From the NCBI GenBank assembly GCA_963841705.1, contig CAWJDY010000079.1, forward strand, positions 59,517 through 123,516: a DNA stretch of 64,000 nt, in the 5' to 3' direction. How positions within the stretch are numbered: the first letter of the stretch is position 1; each line of letters starts with the position of its first letter. The notes beneath the pieces were generated by a model that was not told the origin of the DNA, ran no database searches, and saw only the letters and a list, made by a program, of their open reading frames with translations. This stretch comes from VAZQ01 sp963841705. Its GTDB lineage: Bacteria > Pseudomonadota > Alphaproteobacteria > Rhizobiales > Xanthobacteraceae. This document shows positions 53,973-61,542 of the stretch, one piece after another. The translations under genes were made by a program, and so were the position numbers.

Positions 53973-54197
53973 TCAGTTTGAATAAGGCAGCCGCTTTCGC
54001 CAGCGATATACAGCAACTGCTGCCCAGATTGCTTCAATGATTCCGAAAGGCCACGCCCCTTGCAGAAAGCCGTAGATCGAGGCGAGCACGCACGCGCCCG
54101 CAAATGCAAGGATGAACCAATGGGTCTGGTCTTCCAGTGCATAGAAGATCAGCATCGCTGTGACAGAGACTAAGCCAAAGAGCGTGAGATGATCCAC
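53973..54197 (-). CDS. small two-helix membrane protein of unknown function
   Basis: A GTG start at 54197 gives 74 residues: DHLTLFGLVSVTAMLIFYAL, HWFILAFAGACVLASIYGFL, then AWPFGIIEAIWAAVAVYRWR. This holds two or three hydrophobic helices. Close relatives seem common in Bradyrhizobium-like genomes, but I know of no function. The frame is open further upstream into a transposase remnant, which probably replaced its original leader. In the adjoining 53676-53972 I see no gene. Confidence 0.6.
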   Translation of the reverse strand: MDHLTLFGLVSVTAMLIFYALEDQTHWFILAFAGACVLASIYGFLQGAWPFGIIEAIWAAVAVYRWRKRLPYSN

Positions 54198-54284
54198 AGT
54201 GGCGCCAGCCGCCATTGCCGGGGTAACCTTGAGCGTTTGATGAATGCGAACGAAATTGTAGTACATCGCATGGAGCGCGCCCGC
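54198..54284 (-). pseudogene. transposase C-terminal remnant
   Basis: The minus strand reads LHAMYYNFVRIHQTLKVTPA, then MAAGAT, a C-terminal motif I associate with DDE-type transposases of rhizobial insertion sequences. Nothing of the catalytic domain is left and no terminal repeats are visible. It continues in frame into the small membrane protein, so automatic start selection there could be misled. Confidence 0.65.
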
Positions 54285-54297
54285 GCAAGCGTGCGCT

Positions 54298-54552
54298 CTA
54301 GGCGCGGCCCTTGGGCTCGCCGGCGCGCTGCGCTATGAGCTCGACCATGATCCGGCGCGCGGCGTCCACGCACATGTCCGCGAGCATCAGAGCGTCCCCC
54401 TCCCCCACCCCTTCTGCGACGGCCCCTTGCCTGATCTCGTCGTGACGCTCGGCAAGATACGCTTCACGCGTTTCTCGCGACGGAAGCTCCATGGCGCGGC
54501 GAGCCGTCTCAGTCGCCCAGGCCACGACAGTCGCAGTCAGGTCGGCGTTCAT
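54298..54552 (-). CDS. hypothetical small helical protein, 84 aa
   Basis: From MNADLTATVVAWATETARRA the product is acidic and helical (MELPSRETREAYLAERHDEI, then ALMLADMCVDAARRIMVELI). I recall similar short proteins in Bradyrhizobium-type genomes, but no function is known to me. It sits between the transposase remnant and the hairpin array; the ATG at 54552 is preferred over 54630, which lies in repeat DNA. Confidence 0.55.
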   Translation of the reverse strand: MNADLTATVVAWATETARRAMELPSRETREAYLAERHDEIRQGAVAEGVGEGDALMLADMCVDAARRIMVELIAQRAGEPKGRA

Positions 54553-54818
54553 GGCGCGCGAGAGAGCGGGATGACTTTTCTGCGAAGCGTCATCCCGCTC
54601 TATCCTCTTTTTAGCATGTCCTTTTCGCAAAACCGGTTCCCACTTTTGCTGGACATGCTCTTTTTAGCATGTCCTTTTCGCAAAACCGGTTCCCACTTTT
54701 GCTGGACATGCTCTTTTTACCATGTCCTTTTCGCAAAACCGGTTCCCACTTTTGCTGGACATGCTCTTTTAGCATGTCCTTTTCGCAAAACCGGCTTCCA
54801 CTTTTGCTGGACATGCTC
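54553..54818 (+). repeat. composite hairpin array: one GAGCGGGATGAC hairpin plus four tandem 52-53-bp hairpins
   Basis: GAGAGCGGGATGACTTTTC/GCGTCATCCCGCTCT forms a hairpin at about 54560-54601. After TATCCTCTTTTT come four units that start AGCATGTCCTTTTCGCAAAA, continue CCGGTTCCCAC and end GGACATGCTC, at 54613, 54666, 54719 and 54771. Each unit folds on its own and is spaced by a T-run. The fourth differs most (CCGGCTTCC). The stop codon of the methyltransferase gene (TAGAGCATGTCC on the minus strand) merges with the last unit. The same modules are at 30705-30816, inverted. Confidence 0.85.
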
Positions 54819-55429
54819 TATTTCCAGCCCACGAGACTGATCACTGCGGACATTCCCGCGTGCGCGGTTCCTTCGCGCATCTCGACGTCCTGCTCCTCGA
54901 TCTGAACTCTGTCGAACGTGGAAAACTCGGACTCCAGCAGCGCCTGCGTATACATATGGGCAGGGGATTTGGGTCCGCCGGTGCCATAGACTATCTGCTC
55001 GGGTCGATAGCCCTGCAGCAGCAATAGCCCTCCCGGCTTGAGGGACTTGCGAATGCCGGCGAATTTGGCCTTCCGCTCGGCTGGATCGGAGAACTGAGTG
55101 AAGATATCCACCACCACATCGAAGGCGGACTCTGGCCAGTCGTAACGCGCCACGTCCAGGAGCCGCGTGCGGATGACCACTCCGCGTTGGCGTGCCAGAG
55201 CCTGGGCCTTGGACTGCGCCGCCGAGGAGAAATCAATCGAGAGTACGTCGAGACCCTGCTCCGCGAGCCATACCCCGTTTCGACCTTCGCCATCCGCGAC
55301 GGCCAGCGCTCGCCCCTGCTTCGGCAGCAACTGTTTGTGGGCGGCCAGAAAAACATTGGGCTCCAGCCCAAAGATGTATTCCGGAGAAGCAAACCGGCTC
55401 TCCCATCGCTGGTATTCGCTGTCGCTCAT
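54818..55429 (-). CDS. class I SAM-dependent methyltransferase
   Basis: The 203-residue protein has the Rossmann motif region ALAVADGEGRNGVWLAEQGL, the acidic loop LDVLSIDFSSAAQSKAQALA, and FDVVVDIFTQFSDPAERKAK. GLLLLQGYRPEQIVYGTGGP is a C-terminal strand. It resembles the TehB/thiopurine-type small-molecule methyltransferases rather than rRNA enzymes. The start overlaps the UbiD stop by four bases (ATGA), so the two genes are probably co-expressed. Confidence 0.88.
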   Translation of the reverse strand: MSDSEYQRWESRFASPEYIFGLEPNVFLAAHKQLLPKQGRALAVADGEGRNGVWLAEQGLDVLSIDFSSAAQSKAQALARQRGVVIRTRLLDVARYDWPESAFDVVVDIFTQFSDPAERKAKFAGIRKSLKPGGLLLLQGYRPEQIVYGTGGPKSPAHMYTQALLESEFSTFDRVQIEEQDVEMREGTAHAGMSAVISLVGWK

Positions 55430-57072
55430 TCCGGGTCTTCATTCTCGACGCCGCGTACTGGCGTGTTCGGCATCACCCCGCGCCGGCGCCGTTGGCGATA
55501 CAACTCGCTGCGTTCCATCCACTCGCCGCGCGTCGCTGCGATCGCGCTTCGATCCCATTCCTCCGTCCAATCGCCAAGCAAGTAGCCGAACCAAGGGCTT
55601 TCGGGCTTGAGCGGCGGCAACCCCAGCTTTTCCCACAACGCCTTGGCCCTCTCCATGTATTCACGCTTCGGCAGCGCCAACGGCGGCATTGGATGCTTCA
55701 TCGTAGCGTCGATCAGCAGCGCCGAATCGAGCTCGGGCTTGTCGCTTGTGCGCGGTCCATGGCCCGGCTCCCGATCAGGCACCACGCTGATGTCCATCGC
55801 CGGGTTGCAGCGATAGGACATGGCCCAGAAAACTGCGTCGGCGTTACGCGGCTCGATGTCCTCGTCAACGGCGATGACGAATTTACCCACGAACGGATGC
55901 AGCGTGAGCGCACCGTGCAGAGCCCGCCAGATCTCGGTCCGCGGCACCGCGGGGGCGAACTGCAGGATGACGACCTTGCGCAGGTTGGTAAGCGGCTCAT
56001 GCAGCGAAACCTGCTTGATGCCTTTGATCCCAAGACCGTCCCGCAGATGGGCGAGGAAGAGAGGCTCGTAGGCAAGCTTTTTGACGACGCTCGACTCGCT
56101 CGGCGTCACCTGGGAGATGATCGAGGTAATGATCGCATCGCGCCGGCGCGTGATCGCGGTGACATTGACGATGAGGTTGTAGTCCTCCAACGCGACATAC
56201 CCGTGCGATTCCCCGAACGGCCCCTCCGGTTCCAGGTAGTCCGGCTCAACATAACCCTCGATGACGAGCTCGGACTCAGCCGGCACCAGAAGGTCCACGC
56301 TGCGCCCCCGCACAACGTTGATCGGTCCTCCCGCGAGGCCTCCGGCCACGGAAATTTCATCGACATCGAGCGGAAGCTTTTGCGGTCCTTGGAACGCCAC
56401 CACCGGCGGGCACCCGACCACGATCGCGACCGGCATCCCCGCTCCGCACCCATTGTGCTTGCGCCAGTGCTCGTAGCCGCCGGCGCGCAGGTTCGAGAGC
56501 GTCATCATGCCGAGCCGCGTCGCGGATTTGAGCTGGCAGCGGTAGGTCCCCATGTTCTGGACACCGGTGTCGGGATCGCGCGTGATCACGCAGGTGGCGG
56601 TGAGATACGGCGCCGCATCAAAACCGGGGGTCGAGATCGGGATCGGCAGCGATTCCAGGCCCTGGCCTGACCCCGCAAGACCGGGGCCGTCGACCACGAC
56701 TTCCTGGCAAGGCGCGCTTTCGACAATGCGCGGTGGAATGGGGCTTGCAATGGCGCGTTCCCATGCCGGACCGATATCCTCGATTCGCGCCACGTCCATG
56801 CCAATGCGATAGATTTCGGGATTGGTGGCGATTGCCCCGACTGCCACCGGGATGTCATAGCGACGCCCTTTGGAATCGACGATGTTGGTGAACAGGAACG
56901 CCTTGCGATCTCCTTCCGCAATGCCGCCGCGAAACTGCCAGCGCACCAGCGGGTGCATCTCCGTATCTTTGTTCACCGGGGAATCGATGCGGTAGAGCAG
57001 CCCTGCGGCGTCCAGCCGACCAAGATGCTCGTGCAGGTCGGCGTAGGTACGTTTCGGCGCTTCGATCTGCAT
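55426..57072 (-). CDS. UbiD family decarboxylase
   Basis: From MQIEAPKRTYADLHEHLGRL (after AAGAGGAGCCG) the product has 548 residues. TCVITRDPDTGVQNMGTYRC and HNGCGAGMPVAIVVGCPPVV form the prFMN and metal-binding region. EGPFGESHGYVALEDYN carries the catalytic E-x-x-x-E region, and FVGKFVIAVDEDIEPRNADA is a late conserved strand. UbiD enzymes decarboxylate aromatic or unsaturated acids with prenylated FMN made by UbiX, which is not in the window. It is not certain that this copy acts in ubiquinone synthesis. Confidence 0.93.
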   Translation of the reverse strand: MQIEAPKRTYADLHEHLGRLDAAGLLYRIDSPVNKDTEMHPLVRWQFRGGIAEGDRKAFLFTNIVDSKGRRYDIPVAVGAIATNPEIYRIGMDVARIEDIGPAWERAIASPIPPRIVESAPCQEVVVDGPGLAGSGQGLESLPIPISTPGFDAAPYLTATCVITRDPDTGVQNMGTYRCQLKSATRLGMMTLSNLRAGGYEHWRKHNGCGAGMPVAIVVGCPPVVAFQGPQKLPLDVDEISVAGGLAGGPINVVRGRSVDLLVPAESELVIEGYVEPDYLEPEGPFGESHGYVALEDYNLIVNVTAITRRRDAIITSIISQVTPSESSVVKKLAYEPLFLAHLRDGLGIKGIKQVSLHEPLTNLRKVVILQFAPAVPRTEIWRALHGALTLHPFVGKFVIAVDEDIEPRNADAVFWAMSYRCNPAMDISVVPDREPGHGPRTSDKPELDSALLIDATMKHPMPPLALPKREYMERAKALWEKLGLPPLKPESPWFGYLLGDWTEEWDRSAIAATRGEWMERSELYRQRRRRGVMPNTPVRGVENEDPE

Positions 57073-57183
57073 CGGCTCCTCTTCACGTCGTTTATCGAGC
57101 CCACCTATAAGCACGACGACCGCTCGATCAGTCGCTATCAGTCGCGAATTCTCAGTCGGCCATTGCACGAGAGCAAGAGCGGA

Positions 57184-57545
57184 TTCTGATCCCTCTCCCT
57201 GCGGCCCTCATGCCGAGGAGCGGCGCAGCGCCTTTCATCACGCTGAAGCTTTTCAATTCGCGCGCGCTGCGACGCGTCTCGAAGCATGGCCGCTGGCTCG
57301 GTCTCGCTTGTGGCCGTCCTTCGAGACGCGCGCAAGGGCGCTCCTCAGGACGAGGTTGACCGCTGTTCTGATCCCTCTCCCTGCGGCCCTCATGCTGAGG
57401 AGCGGCGCAGCGCCTTTCATCGCGCTCAAGCTTTTCAATTCGCGCGCGCTGCGACGCGTCTCGAAGCATGGCCGCGGGCTCGGTCTCGCTTGTGGCGGTC
57501 CTTCGAGACGCGCGCAAGCGCGCTCCTCAGGACGAGGTTGATTGA
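57184..57545. repeat. two tandem copies of a 182-bp intergenic repeat
   Basis: TTCTGATCCCTCTCCCTGCG starts both copies, at 57184 and 57366. Each copy contains GAGGAGCGGCGCAGCGCC, GCTGCGACGCGTCTCGAAGC and the closing CTCCTCAGGACGAGGTTGA. By eye they differ at about ten positions. A shorter relative lies at 60165-60266. The repeat spans the gap upstream of the UbiD gene and has no gene I can support. 57546-57714 also shows none. Confidence 0.85.
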
Positions 57546-57714
57546 TGCGGCGATATGATTCGAACCACGATCGCTCGACAAACCCTGCAAGCAGCTCCGC
57601 CTCAGTCACGACAAGACCGCATCGCGGGAGAGAATTCCCCCGCGATTGCTCCAAACCCCGAAATGGCAGCGATCCAGCTGGCTGATGTCGCCAGCCAGCC
57701 GGCAGCGCATCACC

Positions 57715-58134
57715 TCATGTGGCTATCGAAGCAGGCTTATTCTGCGTCGCTTCGTTCTCATCGCGCATCTGCGCGGTGCTCGGCAGCTGAAGCACGGTCA
57801 AGGCTTGATTTTCGACCAGTCGCGTGACCAGCACGATCGTACCGCTGGGAAACTCGAACGCGTCGTGATGCCTGCTCGGATTGTCGATATCGACTTGTCG
57901 GAATCGGGCAACCTTCTCTTTGATCGAGCGATTTCGGAACCAGGCCAGGGGATGCGTGTACTTCACCTCCCGCTCGAATGCGACCTCCGTACCTGGCAGA
58001 AGGCAGACCGCCACTTCGGGCTCTGCGACCGCGGCCAAGCCGTGCGTCACCGATTTAAAAAAGTGCGTCGTCATCAGCTTCTCCCCAACCTTTGCGGGCC
58101 GAGATGCGACGGCGTGCAAGCTGTAGTCGCACAT
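57715..58134 (-). CDS. hypothetical protein, 139 aa
   Basis: The ATG at 58134 follows AGAGGAGTACCGCTC. The product starts MCDYSLHAVASRPAKVGEKL and has VAEPEVAVCLLPGTEVAFER and FRQVDIDNPSRHHDAFEFPS in the middle. No membrane segment, signal peptide or known catalytic motif is obvious. The pattern is familiar from rhizobial genomes, but I cannot name a family. A longer frame from 58239 is less likely. In 58135-58382 I see no gene. Confidence 0.65.
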   Translation of the reverse strand: MCDYSLHAVASRPAKVGEKLMTTHFFKSVTHGLAAVAEPEVAVCLLPGTEVAFEREVKYTHPLAWFRNRSIKEKVARFRQVDIDNPSRHHDAFEFPSGTIVLVTRLVENQALTVLQLPSTAQMRDENEATQNKPASIAT

Positions 58135-58382
58135 GAGCGGTACTCCTCTGCTGCGATAGCCCTCCCGACTGATTCTGCCAGCAGGAACGTGCATCGCGTG
58201 GGCACGGTTCCGGATGCGATGCGAGAATGCTCGTTGCAACCTCCGGATCGTGTGCGGTCCTCCGCGCTACTTGAGTGCACGCTGCATAGCTTAAGAGACT
58301 TGATTACTCAGGTAGGCGCCCCGCGAACTTCGCGCCCTCGGGGGGGCTCGGGAGTGCGCGGTCCGGCAACAGGGGCTCGGGT

Positions 58383-59702
58383 CTATGATGGAAGCATGCA
58401 CGGGCTGCTGACACGCTCGCGATCCACGCGGTCGGGACCATCCTCCTCTTCCCGTTCCTGCAACTGAGGCAAGATCAGCGTCGCCCGCCGTTCGACCGCC
58501 TGTCGTGCCTGGTCGAGGAGAGGGTGGGATCCCGCAGGCATCGCAGCCACCTCCGCGGCGGCTGTTTGCGCCTCGGCGAGCACGATCTCCGCCAGATTAC
58601 GCACCCGCTCCAGGACCTGGGCCGGATTGAGGCCGCAGTCGCGGGCAAACTGCCTCCAGGATCGCCCTGACAGGGCGTCGCCCCGTCCCGCGCCGCCGAT
58701 GCTCTGTGCCAGCTTCTTTGTGACGTTCTCCCAGACCTCCGCGCACATGACGTCATACATCGGGGCAAGCGACGCGCCGTTGCCCTTGATCATGATCGCG
58801 TAATTCTTGGCATGGGCGTCGGTGTTGCAGAGGAGGACGTTGAGCACCACCATGTCCAACAGACGCAGCAGATCGAGCGCCGGCAGATGCCGTCGCGTGA
58901 GCTCGAACATCTCCGCAACAGTGGGCCCGCCAAGCCCGGTGTGGTTGGTTTCGTACTTGGCGGACGGAAGCTTGCCGAGCGCCTGGCAAAAATCCTCCTG
59001 GTGCAGCCGGCGCCAGCGGTCTCCGACGCTGGTTCGGTCATATCTCTGCGCGAGCAGATAGGTTCGGCTGCCGGCCTGCCCGGTGGTGACCTGCGGTACC
59101 GGCATTCCCGCGCGTCTTGCCAGGCTGAGGCAGAAGGCCTCGTTCTGAACGCTGCCGGGAAGCCGTGGCGCGTCGGGCTTGAGAATGTGCGTCGAGGGCG
59201 AGCCATGCATCGGGATGCAGATACCGCCGGTCGCGTCCACGGCGACGGCGAGCTTGCTCTGCACGCCTGCAAGCGACATCGAGACCCCCTCCTCTCCTGC
59301 CAGGAACGGCTTTCGTGGCAGGTCTGCGATGACCCGCTCGAGGTCTTCCGGCGCCTCCAGCGGACGCCAGTGTACCGAAGCAGTTCTTCCGGGCCGGCCG
59401 ATTGAGAGTGCACCTGCGGTGTCGCCCCCGATCGCCGACAGCAGACCGATGACATCGCTGCGCGCCATGCCGAGAAGCTGCCCCAGAGTCTGCAGCTGCT
59501 CGCTTTCGGGGAGCAGATTTGCCGCCCACGGGAGGAAGCTTTCAGGAGGGATGCGCGCCGCCGCAAAGGGCATCGTGAGCGAGACGGGAAATGCGCCGCG
59601 CAACGCGATCCATCTCGGATCATAGGTGAAGGCCGGGCCGTGCTTGTCGACATCGATGGTGCCGACCTGACGCTGCTCAAAGTACACCGGCAGACTGTTC
59701 AT
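58383..59702 (-). CDS. hipA: HipA-family serine/threonine kinase toxin
   Basis: The 439-residue protein has the N-terminal HipA subdomain (VYFEQRQVGTIDVDKHGPAF) and MSLAGVQSKLAVAVDATGG, the loop that is phosphorylated in E. coli HipA. HILKPDAPRLPGSVQNEAF carries the ATP-binding Lys, and VLNVLLCNTDAHAKNYAIMI the catalytic Asp-x-x-x-x-Asn block, with LAPMYDVMCAEVW as the DFG-like site. All key positions look intact. HipA toxins phosphorylate tRNA synthetases and slow growth until HipB binds. It overlaps hipB by four bases, the antitoxin being first, as usual. Confidence 0.9.
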   Translation of the reverse strand: MNSLPVYFEQRQVGTIDVDKHGPAFTYDPRWIALRGAFPVSLTMPFAAARIPPESFLPWAANLLPESEQLQTLGQLLGMARSDVIGLLSAIGGDTAGALSIGRPGRTASVHWRPLEAPEDLERVIADLPRKPFLAGEEGVSMSLAGVQSKLAVAVDATGGICIPMHGSPSTHILKPDAPRLPGSVQNEAFCLSLARRAGMPVPQVTTGQAGSRTYLLAQRYDRTSVGDRWRRLHQEDFCQALGKLPSAKYETNHTGLGGPTVAEMFELTRRHLPALDLLRLLDMVVLNVLLCNTDAHAKNYAIMIKGNGASLAPMYDVMCAEVWENVTKKLAQSIGGAGRGDALSGRSWRQFARDCGLNPAQVLERVRNLAEIVLAEAQTAAAEVAAMPAGSHPLLDQARQAVERRATLILPQLQEREEEDGPDRVDRERVSSPCMLPS

Positions 59703-60034
59703 TGCGCCGCCTCCACCTCGTCGGGAAGCTCGGGCAAGGCAGGCAGCGCGGGCAGGTCGGGCGCGATTGCGGCGGGAGGCGGAGCGCCGCTGCCGAGAAG
59801 ATCACAGAGGCGCAGCCCGAGCGCTTGCGCCACCAGGAGACTTCGACCGAGCTGGCACGACGGCTTGCCGGCTTCGAGCTCGATGAGAAATCGCCGCCCC
59901 ACCCCGCTCGCGAGCGCAAGCTGATCCTGGCGCATTTTCATTGCTTTGCGGCGGCTGCGGATCAGCGAGCCGAAGGCCGATGCGGCCTCCGCAGTCCGCC
60001 GCTCGAGCGCGCTCCCATCTGCATGCGTTGCCAT
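59699..60034 (-). CDS. hipB: HipB-like helix-turn-helix antitoxin
   Basis: From MATHADGSALERRTAEAASA the protein has 111 residues. An XRE-type helix-turn-helix fills the middle: MRQDQLALASGVGRRFLIEL, then EAGKPSCQLGRSLLVAQALG. A Pro/Ala/Leu-rich tail (PPPAAIAPDLPALPALPELP) may contact HipA. It should repress its own promoter and neutralise HipA. Two similar palindromes at 60050-60066 and 60100-60116 lie just upstream. Starts at 60049 and 60085 are possible but would overlap or pass the first palindrome. Confidence 0.87.
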   Translation of the reverse strand: MATHADGSALERRTAEAASAFGSLIRSRRKAMKMRQDQLALASGVGRRFLIELEAGKPSCQLGRSLLVAQALGLRLCDLLGSGAPPPAAIAPDLPALPALPELPDEVEAAQ

Positions 60035-60049
60035 AGACGGACACCCCAT

Positions 60050-60066
60050 GTTCCCGAGCGGGAAAC
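60050..60066 (-). promoter_or_regulatory. putative HipB operator 1
   Basis: GTTCCCGAGCGGGAAAC is an almost perfect dyad with CCCG half-sites. It lies 16 bases before the hipB ATG at 60034, where bound repressor would block transcription or initiation. A sister site is at 60100-60116. Confidence 0.55.
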
Positions 60067-60099
60067 TGTGGGTCTGAAAGGTCAAGATTCAATGAAAAT

Positions 60100-60116
60100 G
60101 TACCCGCTTGGGAACC
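60100..60116 (-). promoter_or_regulatory. putative HipB operator 2
   Basis: GTACCCGCTTGGGAACC resembles operator 1 (shared T-N-CCCG-N3-GGGAA pattern), with its centre 50 bases away. A TTGACC hexamer on the minus strand between the two sites could be the -35 element, placing the promoter between the operators. Confidence 0.5.
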
Positions 60117-60164
60117 TTGCGGGCGTCAGGCCGGGACTGTCAGCGGAAAGTCACCGGTCTGTCT

Positions 60165-60266
60165 CGGCCCTGATGCTGAGGAGCGTCGCAGCGTCCTTCA
60201 TCGCCGTTCACAACTTCAATCACTCGCGCTGCGACGCGTCTCGAAGCAGGGCTGGACGCTCAGGTT
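60165..60266. repeat. partial copy of the 57.2-kb repeat
   Basis: CCTGATGCTGAGGAGCGTCGCAGCGTCC and CGCTGCGACGCGTCTCGAAGC match the central part of the repeat at 57184-57545. The rest is missing or diverged. No gene is seen in 60087-60309. Confidence 0.65.
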
Positions 60267-60309
60267 AGCGGGCCAGCTCCCGCACCCGCACTGGAGCATC
60301 GCGGGCCTC

Positions 60310-60486
60310 CTATTCCTTCGGGGATCCCATCACCTTGCCGGTCTTTGGATTGACCAGGTGCATGGCCTGGCAGGCAAGGCATGTCACCGAACGATAGGTG
60401 TCCTCATCCGCCTCGGACACATCGTCGGCGAACCATCCCTGCACGCGATAGCCGGTGTTGGGGCAGCGGAATACCGTCGTCGCCAT
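60310..60486 (-). CDS. small zinc-ribbon-like protein, 58 aa
   Basis: The product reads MATTVFRCPNTGYRVQGWFA near the start and TYRSVTCLACQAMHLVNPKT near the end. Cys8 pairs with a CLAC motif, so a metal site is likely, though the first half has only one Cys. Short proteins with this pattern are common in Bradyrhizobium-like bacteria; function unknown. The start at 60486 is chosen because upstream residues are not conserved-looking. Confidence 0.65.
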   Translation of the reverse strand: MATTVFRCPNTGYRVQGWFADDVSEADEDTYRSVTCLACQAMHLVNPKTGKVMGSPKE

Positions 60487-60524
60487 GCGATTGGTTTTCG
60501 GCCATTGGCAGGACCAATTCGAGG

Positions 60525-61109
60525 CTACTGCACCGGAAGCATGAGGTGCTCGTATGGGGTACCGCCAAACATGATGTAGGGCCTGCGCGTGTCGTCCGCG
60601 GTGCTCGTATAGCTGTCGAGCATCTTCGTAATTCGTGGCCCGCCGATCATCACATGCGGTCCCGTTTGCACCCATTTCTTGCCTGATGGTGGTTCACTTG
60701 CGAACGGGTCATCGTTGCTGGCGTCAGAGCCTCCTTTGAGCATATAGGCAAACCAAATCTTCCCTTCCGGCGGCTTCTCATGCGCGAGCAGCGCCTTGAA
60801 CCACTCGAGACCGTGGCGGTCCAGGCACATCGGATCGATGCCCGGCGTGTTCGGATCGTCCGGAACGCAGGCAAACGCGCCCTGTCCTTGCCGCAAGGTT
60901 CGTAATTTCCCATCGCTCCCGACGGCGACGATCGTGGCATCTCTCGAAACAGCTGCGGGCGCGGCAGACATTGCGCTGGCAATCAGCTCTGCATCAGTTT
61001 TCGGTTTTGCGACCTTCTCAGCGCTTCCGTGATGCTGCGCATCCGCAAGGCCAAGGCCAAAAGCAGTAATAAGGCTGATAGCCATCAAGACTATGAAAAG
61101 CAGGCGCAT
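60525..61109 (-). CDS. exported protein of unknown function
   Basis: The ATG at 61109 follows GGGGAGAATCCA. The 194-residue product has a signal peptide (MRLLFIVLMAISLITAFGLG). A domain with AAVSRDATIVAVGSDGKLRT and FACVPDDPNTPGIDPMCLDR (two Cys, perhaps a disulfide) follows, then WFAYMLKGGSDASNDDPFAS and RPYIMFGGTPYEHLMLPV. It is presumably periplasmic. I have seen such proteins in rhizobia but know no activity. It lies just upstream of the zinc-ribbon gene on the same strand. Confidence 0.75.
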   Translation of the reverse strand: MRLLFIVLMAISLITAFGLGLADAQHHGSAEKVAKPKTDAELIASAMSAAPAAVSRDATIVAVGSDGKLRTLRQGQGAFACVPDDPNTPGIDPMCLDRHGLEWFKALLAHEKPPEGKIWFAYMLKGGSDASNDDPFASEPPSGKKWVQTGPHVMIGGPRITKMLDSYTSTADDTRRPYIMFGGTPYEHLMLPVQ

Positions 61110-61274
61110 TGGATTCTCCCCGCCCCGTAGCCGCGATTCGCCGGAAAATTCCGGATTGTTGCAACCTATTCTCAACACGTATCGGCGGTTGCGCAAGACC
61201 GTCCAGCGAGGTTTATTGCCGGATGGTGTCAGATGACCCTCGCTGGTTTTAATCAACTCAGGGGAAATCTATCG

Positions 61275-61382
61275 ATGACAGAGCCTGCCAACCTCAAAGC
61301 GGCTATTACCTACAACGCCGCGGCAGACCATTTTGAAGCCGCAGTTGGCGGGCTTTCATGCGAGCCGCAATTGAGACTTTAG
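61275..61382 (+). pseudogene. truncated SAM methyltransferase N-terminus
   Basis: The ATG follows CAGGGGAAATCTATCG and opens MTEPANLKAAITYNAAADHF, a start I recognise from rhizobial class I methyltransferases. After this residue the expected continuation is missing; the frame ends after 35 codons next to a tRNA-like 3' end. The gene seems to have been cut by an insertion or deletion. Confidence 0.55.
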
Positions 61383-61391
61383 GAGCGGGGA

Positions 61392-61428
61392 GGCTGCGGG
61401 TTCAAGTCCCGTCACCGCCTGCCAAATA
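61392..61428 (+). other. tRNA-like 3' end (T-arm, acceptor strand, CCA)
   Basis: GCTGCGGGTTCAAGTCCCGT has the form of a T-stem and loop (GCGGG-TTCAAGT-CCCGT). It is followed by CACCGCCTGCCA, like an acceptor strand plus CCA. No matching 5' half is upstream, so it is a fragment, perhaps an attachment-site copy left by an integrating element. I cannot assign the amino acid. Confidence 0.4.
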
Positions 61429-61542
61429 TGGACCCGCCTCTCAATCGGTACGCGCCCCGCTGTAGAGTAGCTGAGCCGAGTCCTTCGGGCCGGAGAGCAA
61501 GCGCCTGGATCGGTGGTGACCCGCAACCGCGTTAGTAAACGG

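Noticed and set aside
54613..54818. CRISPR array
   Set aside because: The units are direct repeats of a whole hairpin with only a short T-run between them; there are no unique spacers.
55192..56670. 492-codon plus-strand frame opposite the UbiD and methyltransferase genes
   Set aside because: Arg/His-rich antisense shadow that crosses two real genes; no signal of its own.
57184..57545. Coding frames through the 182-bp repeats
   Set aside because: Frames on both strands are open only because the repeat is GC-rich; the products are low-complexity Arg/Ala sequences.
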